From Thiodiazotropha sp037384445 (GTDB lineage: Bacteria > Pseudomonadota > Gammaproteobacteria > Chromatiales > Chromatiaceae), in assembly GCA_037384445.1 (NCBI GenBank), contig JARRNY010000038.1:1-26200 (forward strand): a stretch of DNA of 26,200 nt, written 5' to 3'. Made by a program: the position numbers and the translations under genes. The notes under the pieces are model-generated. The model saw only the letters and a list, made by a program, of their open reading frames with translations. It had not been told where the DNA came from and ran no database searches. Positions 9,245-16,232 of this stretch are shown here, in pieces; the stretch's first letter is position 1; every line of letters starts with the position of its first letter.

Positions 9245-9397
9245 TGGGAGTAAGACTAAAGGCAGCCAGGGGACGTCACATTGACTCAGGTCAATAAACC
9301 CTGACTTAGGCCGGGTTATTCCCTGCTGTAACCTATTGCTATGATTCACTGCCTGGCAACTCCCTGTCTGCCAGATCAGAAAAGCGATAGTTACACC

Positions 9398-10315
9398 TCA
9401 CTCGTCATCGTCGACGACGGCCCCACCAAAGGTATCCAGCAGACGGGGTATCAGACGCCGGAACTCCAATACCATCAGGCTAAAGTGAGCGTCGAAGGCA
9501 TCGGCGGCATTTTCAGTCTGATAATCGGCCGCCTCATCCTGAATCAAATCGAGAAAACGCAGGCGTTTGAGCGACATGTCGGACTCGATCAGAAATGACA
9601 GGCGCTCATCCCAAGCCACCGCCAGCTTGACCACATCCTTCCCCGCATCCAGATGGGCCAGCATCTCCTCAGCCGTCAAATCCTGTCCCTTGCAGCGCAC
9701 CACACCGGGATCCTCTGAACGCTCTTTGAGTTCACAGCTATCGAGCAGCTCGAAACCGGCATGTCGATTCGGCTCACGCAGCCACTCGGTCATCACGAAA
9801 CTGGGCGCCAACCTCACATCCAGCGGCTTGACCGGCAAACTGCCCAGGGTATCGCGCAGGAACGAGATCAACGCCTCTGCCTTGTTGGCACTGGCCGCAT
9901 CCACCAGAATCCATCCCTGTTGCTTGTCGATCATGGCGAATTGTCGGGAGAAACGGCTGAAGGCCTTTGGCAGCAGCTGCTGAAAGACCTCCTCCTTCAG
10001 TTCGCTACGCTCCTTACGTCCCAGCTTTCGGCCCGCCTCGCTCTCGATGGCCGCTGCCTTATCGTCGACGATTTCGTTAACCACCGCCGCCGGCAACAGC
10101 TTCTCCTCCTGACGCGCACAGATCATCTGACAACCGATCAGCTCGTGCACCAGCAGTTCCCCCTGCCGTCCCAGGGGCTCGTACCAGCCGTATGATTGCT
10201 GATCATGACTGCCACAGGCTTGAAATCGCTTCTGTTGCAGCCGATCTTCCAGGGCTTCGGCAGTGAGATTGAAGGGCTGTTGCAGGAGATAGAGACGCAG
10301 ATTCTTAAACCACAT
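9398..10315 (-). CDS. rdgC: Recombination-associated protein RdgC
   Basis: RdgC is a nucleoid-associated, ring-forming DNA-binding protein that limits RecA filament activity and is needed when some recombination functions are missing. The 305-residue product has the usual family length and the characteristic beginning MWFKNLRLYLLQQPFNL, the run GWYEPLGRQGELLVH (43-57) and the segment RKLGRKERSELKEEVFQQLLPKAF split across 96-119, typical of RdgC. The start ATG at 10315 matches the family N-terminus exactly. It is a single gene, divergent from amrA and convergent with the repeat region to its left. Confidence 0.95.
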   Translation of the reverse strand: MWFKNLRLYLLQQPFNLTAEALEDRLQQKRFQACGSHDQQSYGWYEPLGRQGELLVHELIGCQMICARQEEKLLPAAVVNEIVDDKAAAIESEAGRKLGRKERSELKEEVFQQLLPKAFSRFSRQFAMIDKQQGWILVDAASANKAEALISFLRDTLGSLPVKPLDVRLAPSFVMTEWLREPNRHAGFELLDSCELKERSEDPGVVRCKGQDLTAEEMLAHLDAGKDVVKLAVAWDERLSFLIESDMSLKRLRFLDLIQDEAADYQTENAADAFDAHFSLMVLEFRRLIPRLLDTFGGAVVDDDE

Positions 10316-10504
10316 TGAGCTGTTCCATGAGGGGAGTGAGGCGGGGGATTATGGACAAGCTGAAGCGACATATCCAGGACTGGAGCCACAGAGGATGTGG
10401 TTTTCGACCAGAGTTGCCGATCGCGCAAGACACCTTGTAATCCGGCAGCTTTGGATACATGGTTTGAGTAGTGTGGTGTTATCCGGCCCCAGAGGCATTG
10501 ATTC

Positions 10505-11080
10505 ATGCAAACCACGAACCCCGACAGCCTGGACCCTAAAGCTCGCCAGACCCTGCTGACACTCGCCCGGCGCTCCATTCGTCATGGACTCGACACAGGC
10601 ACTGCCCTACGCGTCGAACCAAACGAGTTTGAAGCGCCCCTCAGAGCGCTCAGGGCCAGCTTTGTCACCCTCAACCGTCAGGGCATGCTGCGAGGCTGCA
10701 TCGGCCATCTGGAGGCGACTCTGCCGCTGGTGGAGGATGTGGCGGAGAACGCCTTTGCTGCCGCCTTCAGAGACCCCCGCTTTACGCCGCTGTCAGCGCC
10801 GGAGTTCGACGATCTGGAGCTGCACATCTCGGTGCTGACACCCGCTGAACCGCTGAGCTGTGAATCGGAGGCCGATCTGCTGAAGCAGATGCGGCCTTTT
10901 AAAGACGGCCTGATTCTGGCGCAAGGCCATCGACAGGGCACCTTTCTCCCCTCGGTGTGGGAACAACTGCCGGAGCCGGAGGACTTTCTGCGGCATCTCA
11001 AGCGCAAGGCCGGACTGCCGGACGATTACTGGTCACCCAGTCTGGAGATTTTTCGCTATGAAACCGAGTCCTTCCCCTGA
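10505..11080 (+). CDS. amrA: AMMECR1-domain protein AmrA
   Basis: A 191-residue AMMECR1 protein, the A component of the AmmeMemoRadiSam set (with the Memo-like AmrB and the radical SAM AmrS). It carries the family signature LRGCIGHL (62-69 region), followed by FRDPRFTPL and LHISVLTP, and ends with the usual LPDDYW and EIFRYETESF. Length and motif order are normal. Its biochemical role is unsettled in the literature. AmrB and AmrS are usually adjacent in bacteria, but neither is in this window. A purine-rich AGAGG sits about ten bases before the ATG. Confidence 0.9.
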   Translation: MQTTNPDSLDPKARQTLLTLARRSIRHGLDTGTALRVEPNEFEAPLRALRASFVTLNRQGMLRGCIGHLEATLPLVEDVAENAFAAAFRDPRFTPLSAPEFDDLELHISVLTPAEPLSCESEADLLKQMRPFKDGLILAQGHRQGTFLPSVWEQLPEPEDFLRHLKRKAGLPDDYWSPSLEIFRYETESFP

Positions 11081-11096
11081 AGGAAGCCTCTGAGAC

Positions 11097-11885
11097 TCAA
11101 GGCCCCGTCTTGAGACAGCGTCCAACGGAGTTCTCCGCACAGGTAGCGCCATCTTGCCAAATGACACTGCCCAGATTGGCGTTTTCCCAGTTGGCGTTCT
11201 CGATCAGGCTCCCGCTGAGATCGGCATAGCGCAGATCGGTATTGGCCAGATTGCTTCCCCTGAGATCGGCCGATTGCAGGTTGGCGCCCAAGAGCACTGA
11301 ACCCCGCAGATCGGCAAAACGAAGGTCCGCACCGGACAAGTCGGTATAGCGCATATCGGCGCCACTCATATTCGTCGCACTCAAGCGGGCATTTCTCAGC
11401 ACCGCGCTGTTGAGATTGGCCCCCGCCAGACTGGCTGAACCCGCATCGACACCGGCAAGCAGACAGTTTCGCCAATTGACCCCGGGGGCTGGTTTGGCTT
11501 GGCATTGGGGGGTATCGTCGGCTTCAGGCATGCCGACCCAGACCGCCAGCCCTGCGATGCCGCTGATCAGGATCAGCACCACCACAATGGCCACCCAGGG
11601 GGTGCGATTCTCATTCGCCAGGCTGGAGGCATCACTCTGCTGACGATGTTTGAGTACCTCTTTGGCCTCGGCATCGCCTGCCTCGGCACGCATGGGCAGT
11701 GGCACCACTTCGGGCACCTCGACCATGCGGACCCAATGTTTTCGGTCGACGCTGATCTGATCGTCCAGGGTAATCTCGCCCTCCAACAGGAGATGCCGGA
11801 TTTTGGCGCCCGGGAGAGGCCCCATTGGCAATCCCTCATGCCGTACGAACCAGGCTTTGGTTTTTTTCTCCGTTTCGTCGCTCAT
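11097..11885 (-). CDS. GYF_2-like domain, one TM helix and pentapeptide-repeat protein
   Basis: A 262-residue membrane protein of unusual but readable design. Residues 10-65 (AWFVRHEGLPMGPL...) resemble a GYF_2 domain, a presumed protein-interaction module. A polar linker runs to about 95, a single transmembrane helix spans about 97-118 (VAIVVVLILISGIAGLAVWVG), and residues 146-240 form a pentapeptide-repeat right-handed beta-helix (repeats such as ANLNS, ADLRG, SDLSG-type A(D/N)LXX). Cysteines C128, C141, C249 and C257 flank the helix and might pair. The topology suggests GYF domain in the cytoplasm and beta-helix in the periplasm. Function is unknown. It is convergent with amrA (16 bases apart) and divergent from the fliK-like gene. 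Confidence 0.75.
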   Translation of the reverse strand: MSDETEKKTKAWFVRHEGLPMGPLPGAKIRHLLLEGEITLDDQISVDRKHWVRMVEVPEVVPLPMRAEAGDAEAKEVLKHRQQSDASSLANENRTPWVAIVVVLILISGIAGLAVWVGMPEADDTPQCQAKPAPGVNWRNCLLAGVDAGSASLAGANLNSAVLRNARLSATNMSGADMRYTDLSGADLRFADLRGSVLLGANLQSADLRGSNLANTDLRYADLSGSLIENANWENANLGSVIWQDGATCAENSVGRCLKTGP

Positions 11886-12037
11886 CTCTCTCTCACAAGC
11901 TCACACTCACTAAGAATAGCGGCCAAAATTCGTTTAATTTGAACCGCCTGGCTCCTGCCCTGCGGCTTCTCCTCTTGATGGGGTATGCTGTCAGGGCAGA
12001 CAACTATACTTGCCAGCAAGTTGTCCGAGAGATTTAG

Positions 12038-13171
12038 ATGCAGATACCCATCACACAAATCCTGCTGCCCTCCTCCAGCCAGACCTCGCGGGAACCCCTG
12101 CTGCAGAATCTGAAACCGGGACAGATCCTGCAGGGTACCGCCATGAGCGGCAACATCGACGGCCGGCTCAGTCTGCAGATCGGCGTCACCCGGCTGATCG
12201 CCCAGACCCAGCTCAGTGTGCGGCCCGGCCAGGCATTGACCCTGCAAGTGGTCAAGAATGACATCCTACCCGAATTGCGCTTGCTGATGCCGGCCACGCT
12301 GGAGTCTCTGAAAGCGGCCGCGCTGAAAAGCATCCTGCCGCGACAACAGCCGCTACCCGAACTCTTCAAAGCCCTGACGCAGGTGATCCAGGCACCGGTG
12401 CGAGAGCATATCCCTGCGCCTGTCAGGCAGCAGGCGGTCAATCTGCTGCAGCAACTACCCTCGACTGCTGACCCGCAATTCAAAAGCCAGTTGCAGCGCG
12501 CCCTGGTCGATAGCGGCCTGCTCACTGAACCGAAACTGCTGCGCGGTCTCACCGAATCGGCAGACATGAAACTGCAGATGGTGCATCTGTTCAAACAGGT
12601 TGCCCAGCTGCTGCCCGAAAACCGGTTACTACAGTCGAACATCGATCCCAGACTGCTGCCGCAAACGATGAAGGCAACAGCTGAGTCTCTTTCCGACAGC
12701 GGCGTCAAACTCCTCCTCGGCCTGCTGAAACACCTGGATGGCGCCATCGCGCGGGTGCAGACCCATCAGCTCGCCTCCCTGCCGCAGGAGGACCCCACTC
12801 GCCAGGTGTGGCAGTTTGAGCTGCCGATCCGCAACGGCGAGGAGGTCGACCTGCTTCATATCCGTATCGGCAAAGATGAGCAGGGAGCTGGCGCAGAAGC
12901 GGAGGCGGTGTGGAGTCTTACCCTGCATATGAACCTCGCCGGTCTCGGCCCCATGCGTGTGCAATTGCGTCTCCAGGGGGAGCAGCTTTCGACCCAGATC
13001 TGGTCACAACGGCCCGATACCCATCACCTGATACAGAGCCGCCTGAGCGAGTTGCGACAAGCCTATGAGCAACGCGGCCTGACGGTAGATAGACTGGAGG
13101 CGCATGTGGGTGTGGCGGAAAAGCGGGATGAGATCCCCCTCGACGGCTCCCTGCTGAACGAAAAGGCCTGA
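12038..13171 (+). CDS. FliK-like flagellar hook-length control protein
   Basis: A 377-residue protein with a FliK-type C-terminal domain (about 260-350: VWQFELPIRNGEEVDLLHIRI, split by a variable insert, then WSLTLHMNLAGLGPMRVQLRL, which is the substrate-specificity switch region). The N-terminal two thirds are glutamine- and leucine-rich and low in clear domains, as in hook-length rulers. FliK halts hook export by acting on the FlhB C-domain. The next gene, three bases on, is a free FlhB C-domain homologue, which supports a flagellar export role. GAGAG lies about six bases before the ATG. This pair often lies apart from the main flagellar cluster in gammaproteobacteria; it may be a second FliK rather than the main one. 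Confidence 0.8.
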   Translation: MQIPITQILLPSSSQTSREPLLQNLKPGQILQGTAMSGNIDGRLSLQIGVTRLIAQTQLSVRPGQALTLQVVKNDILPELRLLMPATLESLKAAALKSILPRQQPLPELFKALTQVIQAPVREHIPAPVRQQAVNLLQQLPSTADPQFKSQLQRALVDSGLLTEPKLLRGLTESADMKLQMVHLFKQVAQLLPENRLLQSNIDPRLLPQTMKATAESLSDSGVKLLLGLLKHLDGAIARVQTHQLASLPQEDPTRQVWQFELPIRNGEEVDLLHIRIGKDEQGAGAEAEAVWSLTLHMNLAGLGPMRVQLRLQGEQLSTQIWSQRPDTHHLIQSRLSELRQAYEQRGLTVDRLEAHVGVAEKRDEIPLDGSLLNEKA

Positions 13172-13173
13172 GC

Positions 13174-13464
13174 ATGACCGACATCGACCAGGAACGCCCC
13201 GATCTGGCCATTGCCCTCAACTATGATGGCGAGAACACACCCCGCCTCACCGCCAAAGGCCAGGACGAGCTGGCCAAGCGCATCGTCGAACTGGCCAAAG
13301 AGCACGATGTCCCGCTGCATCAGGACCCCCAACTCGCCGCTCTGCTTTCGCAGATCCCTTTAGGCGATGAGATTCCCGAGGCACTCTACCGGGCGGTGGC
13401 TGAGGTGATCGCCTTCGCCTATATGATCTCGGGCAAGCGGCCACCGGGGTATGAGGAGGTTTGA
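13174..13464 (+). CDS. FlhB C-terminal-domain-like protein (FhlB/EscU family)
   Basis: A 96-residue protein that matches only the cytoplasmic, post-cleavage part of FlhB/YscU-type export switch proteins: IALNYDGENTPRLTAKGQDE... then LAKEHDVPLHQDP, LAALLSQIPLGDEIPEALY and AVAEVIAFAY. There are no transmembrane helices and the autocleavage NPTH is absent; the sequence starts just where the cleaved C-domain would begin. It begins three bases after the fliK-like stop with AAGG about seven bases before the ATG, so the two are surely cotranscribed. Free FlhB C-domain proteins can replace the cleaved domain in export gating. Family assignment is firm; the function is inferred. Confidence 0.88.
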   Translation: MTDIDQERPDLAIALNYDGENTPRLTAKGQDELAKRIVELAKEHDVPLHQDPQLAALLSQIPLGDEIPEALYRAVAEVIAFAYMISGKRPPGYEEV

Positions 13465-13494
13465 TTTCGGGTCGCGCCCCACCGTATAGACCTG

Positions 13495-14382
13495 CTAGTC
13501 CCTCACGGCCACCGTACTCACCCCCGCTTCTGCCGTCCCACAGCGCAAGGCCTCGATCAACGCGGCGGTTAAAATCAACATGGCTCCCAGCCACTCCATC
13601 GGCGCCATCTGCTCGTCGCCGATCAGTGTCGCGGAGACCACCGCCGCCACCAGCTCCAGGATCAGAATCACCGAAGCGCGCCCTGCCTCCAGATGGGTGA
13701 CGCCGTACTGCGCTCCCAGATTGGCCGGCAGCAGCCAGAGCAAGGCATAGAGCGCCACCCCGCCCCAGGCCAGCGGGGTGACCGAAGCCGGCCATGGAGT
13801 GCCGGTGACCAACAGCGCCGTTCCCGCCAACCCCGCGCAGCCGAGAAACATGGCAGAGAGCTTGGCCGACAGGGGCAGACTCTGCACACCGCGAAACACC
13901 AGGTTGTTCATAGCCAGAAGCAGACCGGCCAGCAGGCCGAAGAGTTCGAAGCCGGTGGGGAATCTTTGCAGGATGTCGACACCGCCCAGCACCAGCCAGG
14001 CCCCGGTCAATGCCATGACTACACCAAGCCAGCGCAAACCATCGATCCGCTCGCCGAGTATCAGCCGACCGCCCAACACCCCCCACAGAGGGAGCAGGTA
14101 GAAGAGCGCCATGGAGCGCACCACCTCGCCGTAGACCATGGCCAGGGTGAAGGCGAGGTTGGCGCCGCCGCCCAACAGGGCGATCAGCAGCAGCGGCCCG
14201 GCTCCCGGCCCGTTGGCCAGACTTCGTGGAGAGAACAGCAGAGCCGCCAGGGTCAATAGACCGAAGGCGCAAAATGCCAGAGTCAGGCCGCCGAGTCCCG
14301 CCTCGCCCAGTGCCTTCAGCGGGATCCAGGCGCAACCCCACAGCAGCGAGGAGCCCATCAGGGCGAGTACATGACGGTTCAT
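13495..14382 (-). CDS. EamA/DMT-family transporter
   Basis: A 295-residue, highly hydrophobic protein with about ten predicted membrane helices in two EamA repeats (WGCAWIPLKAL near 15-25 starts the first; FGLLAGLLLAMNNLVFRG near 147 the second; the helix with LGERIDG is typical). Members export or import amino acids, nucleotide precursors and other small metabolites. Its ATG overlaps the TGA of the TIM-barrel gene (ATGA at 14379-14382), so it is translationally coupled and is the last gene of the guanidine cluster. The substrate may be a guanidine derivative or product of the module, which is inference only. It is convergent with the flhB-like gene. Confidence 0.85.
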   Translation of the reverse strand: MNRHVLALMGSSLLWGCAWIPLKALGEAGLGGLTLAFCAFGLLTLAALLFSPRSLANGPGAGPLLLIALLGGGANLAFTLAMVYGEVVRSMALFYLLPLWGVLGGRLILGERIDGLRWLGVVMALTGAWLVLGGVDILQRFPTGFELFGLLAGLLLAMNNLVFRGVQSLPLSAKLSAMFLGCAGLAGTALLVTGTPWPASVTPLAWGGVALYALLWLLPANLGAQYGVTHLEAGRASVILILELVAAVVSATLIGDEQMAPMEWLGAMLILTAALIEALRCGTAEAGVSTVAVRD

Positions 14383-15230
14383 ACCGACTCTCTCTGCAGG
14401 AAGTCAGCAAAGTGTTGACGCTCCCGTTGACGCATCCAGTTATTGATCTGCCACAGATCGCCGACCGGTTCTTCGCTGAACGGTATCTGGTGCAGATAGC
14501 CGTCGGGACCGAACTCGGGGGTCATGGTCGACACCCGACACCCTGCCGCCTGCTGTGCCCGCCAGAGGATCTCCCACCAGCGTTGATGGGCCGCCAATGC
14601 TGCCGAGTAGGCTGGCGCGGCGGGATGAGGCACCTGCGGCCCCTGATCGTAGCCGACCCGGGCATGAATGTGAGCCACCTGCGGCGCGATCGCTTCGATC
14701 ACTTCCAGTTCGCTATCCATCAGGCGTTCGCAGACCACGCACCAGTGGCTGAAGTCGGCAGTCAGTTTCAGATCAGGCAGCTCTGCCGCCAGGCGTTGGG
14801 TGACCCAGGGATTGAACAGGGAACGGCTGCGGTGGGTCTCGAAAGCGATCTCGACACCCTGTTTCTCCGCTAACTCCATCCCCTGCTGGAAAAAGCGCAG
14901 ACTCATGGCCTCCGGCCAGGCATCACAGCCGCCGATGCAGTTGACGCGCAGGGGATTGAGCTCCCGGCAAGCCTCCAGACCCTGCGCCAGGGAGGCGAGA
15001 TGCTCCTCCAGGCTGGCCTGCCGCTCAGGCACGTAACTGCCTGCCGTGGTGATCTCGCAGATGTAGTCGAGCCGGTGGCTCGACAGCGCCTCGCCCATCG
15101 CTGCCCGCCGTGCCGGATCGGCCGGAGCCTGTCCCTCGATACCATCGAATCCAGCCTCGGCCGACTCGGCGACGGCATCAGCCGGATCGCCGTCATACCC
15201 CCAGAGGGTACGCAAGAGTTTCAACTCCAT
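14379..15230 (-). CDS. Xylose-isomerase-like TIM-barrel (sugar phosphate isomerase/epimerase family)
   Basis: A 283-residue AP-endonuclease-2/xylose-isomerase-like barrel. The usual divalent-metal site can be traced: E131 in IAFETH, D159 and H162 in TADFSHW, H187/H189 in HIHAR and E239 in TPEFGPDGY. Such proteins are isomerases, epimerases, dehydratases or hydrolases of polyols, inosose and other small polar compounds; the substrate is not predictable. AGGAG lies five bases before the ATG. It follows the desaturase by nine bases and its stop overlaps the EamA start, so it belongs to the same transcript. A role on a guanidine-derived or sugar-linked compound is possible, not shown. Confidence 0.85.
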   Translation of the reverse strand: MELKLLRTLWGYDGDPADAVAESAEAGFDGIEGQAPADPARRAAMGEALSSHRLDYICEITTAGSYVPERQASLEEHLASLAQGLEACRELNPLRVNCIGGCDAWPEAMSLRFFQQGMELAEKQGVEIAFETHRSRSLFNPWVTQRLAAELPDLKLTADFSHWCVVCERLMDSELEVIEAIAPQVAHIHARVGYDQGPQVPHPAAPAYSAALAAHQRWWEILWRAQQAAGCRVSTMTPEFGPDGYLHQIPFSEEPVGDLWQINNWMRQRERQHFADFLQRESV

Positions 15231-15239
15231 AGCAACTCC

Positions 15240-16232
15240 TCAGTGTGCCGTCACGAAGGAGACACCAAGCACACCAACGAACTCGCGGCTGTCTGCCACC
15301 GGAACATCGGGGTCGTCGCCATGCAATACACGCTGCACCCGGTAGCGGTGATAGCTACCGAACAGCGCTCTCAGCGGCAGGCTTTGGGGTTCGTCCTGCG
15401 AAAAAGATCGCCGATGCAGTTGCGGCAGGTCATACCAGGGCAAGTTCGGCTTCAGGTGGTGAGCGTTATGGTAGCCGAAGTTGAGCATCAACAGATTGAC
15501 CCAGGGGTGCTCCAGGCAGAGGTTCGAATAGGTGTTACGCTGCTCGAATACCCGATCGGCATGCTTGCCCCTCTTTGGCTCCCGGCTGTCGAGTGTCATG
15601 ACCACCGGGTAGGTGTGCTGATGCACATCCATGAAACGGATCGCGTGCAGGAAGAGCAGATAGCCCAAGGGGTAGGCGAGTAGAATCGCCGGATTGATCG
15701 CTGCCAGCGCCGCGAAGAGCCCACCCCGGATCAATAGCTGCAGCACCACCCTGCCCCGGCGATGACGGCGTGTCGGCATCATGAAGGGCAGCACCACCAC
15801 CAGCCCATGCATCAATAGATCGACGGCGGGAATGTAAGCCCACTCCAGCACCTCTATTAAGCGACGCAGTCCGGGATGGCCTTGCAGCAGTGCCCGGTAG
15901 TCGTAGGCGATGACATCTGCCCGGTCTACGTGGTGGCGCATGTGCTTGCGACGGATGGTCCGATAGTCGCCATAGCCCCCGCCGGCGATCCAGCTCAGCA
16001 GCGCTCCCAGCCAGCGGTTGTAGCGCTGATCGGTAAAAATGGTGTTGTGGGTGCACTCGTGGATCACATAGGCGCCGATCACAAGCCCATGGGCCAGCGG
16101 CAGACTGCCCAGCAGGGCAAGCGGCAACGCTTGGGAGAGCATCACTCCCAAACCCAAACCATAGGCGATGAGGGTGTAAGCGAGTGCCACCAGATGGAGC
16201 CATCCTCGTTGAGAATCACGCAGTAAGCGCAT
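15240..16232 (-). CDS. Membrane fatty-acid-desaturase-like di-iron protein
   Basis: A 330-residue integral membrane protein with the three histidine boxes of the desaturase/hydroxylase superfamily: HECTH (58-62), HMRHH (97-101) and HNAHH (255-259), with an extra HQH at 204-206. Such proteins use O2 and a di-iron centre to desaturate, hydroxylate or otherwise oxidise fatty acyl chains and other hydrophobic molecules. The start at 16232 is chosen for its strong GGGAGGT about six bases upstream; the frame stays open further upstream but that part only shadows AtzF. It overlaps the 3' end of atzF by 17 bases, so it is tightly linked to the allophanate pathway. The substrate is unknown, and an oxidase role on an amine or guanidine compound is speculation. 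Confidence 0.88.
   Translation of the reverse strand: MRLLRDSQRGWLHLVALAYTLIAYGLGLGVMLSQALPLALLGSLPLAHGLVIGAYVIHECTHNTIFTDQRYNRWLGALLSWIAGGGYGDYRTIRRKHMRHHVDRADVIAYDYRALLQGHPGLRRLIEVLEWAYIPAVDLLMHGLVVVLPFMMPTRRHRRGRVVLQLLIRGGLFAALAAINPAILLAYPLGYLLFLHAIRFMDVHQHTYPVVMTLDSREPKRGKHADRVFEQRNTYSNLCLEHPWVNLLMLNFGYHNAHHLKPNLPWYDLPQLHRRSFSQDEPQSLPLRALFGSYHRYRVQRVLHGDDPDVPVADSREFVGVLGVSFVTAH

Larger units (their letters stand above)
9107..9360. repeat. MITE-like element or structured repeat with 15-base terminal inverted repeats
   Basis: GTGGCCAGGCAGTGA at 9107-9121 is matched in inverted orientation at 9346-9360 (14 of 15 bases; 12 perfect). The 254-base interval is non-coding and holds two strong hairpins and a short palindrome. 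Small size, terminal inverted repeats and lack of a gene fit a miniature inverted-repeat element, but no target-site duplication is visible next to the repeats. The alternative is a structured non-coding RNA or long-range hairpin. Confidence 0.45.
8991..9397. other. 407-base stretch without a convincing gene
   Basis: No plausible coding frame was found between the epimerase stop and the rdgC stop; short frames here have no family resemblance and no ribosome sites. The stretch is dominated by inverted repeats (described separately at 9107-9360, 9160-9204 and 9214-9244) and by a dyad ATTGAC-TCAG-GTCAAT at 9280-9295. Left of 9107 only a small hairpin ACTC-GTAA-GAGT near 9038 was seen. Confidence 0.6.

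Noticed and set aside
9280..9295. Palindrome ATTGAC-TCAG-GTCAAT resembling an FNR/ANR box
   Set aside because: The core TTGAC-N4-GTCAA is near the family consensus, but no gene starts downstream in either direction at a promoter-like distance, and it lies within the repeat-rich stretch.
10386..10404. Hairpin CCACA-GAGGA-TGTGG followed by TTTT between rdgC and amrA
   Set aside because: It lies upstream of both divergent genes, where a terminator would have no transcript to stop; stem is short.
11096..11114. Inverted repeat CTCAAG / CTTGAG between amrA and the GYF gene as a bidirectional terminator
   Set aside because: Stem is only six pairs, no T-run follows on either strand, and it overlaps coding sequence.
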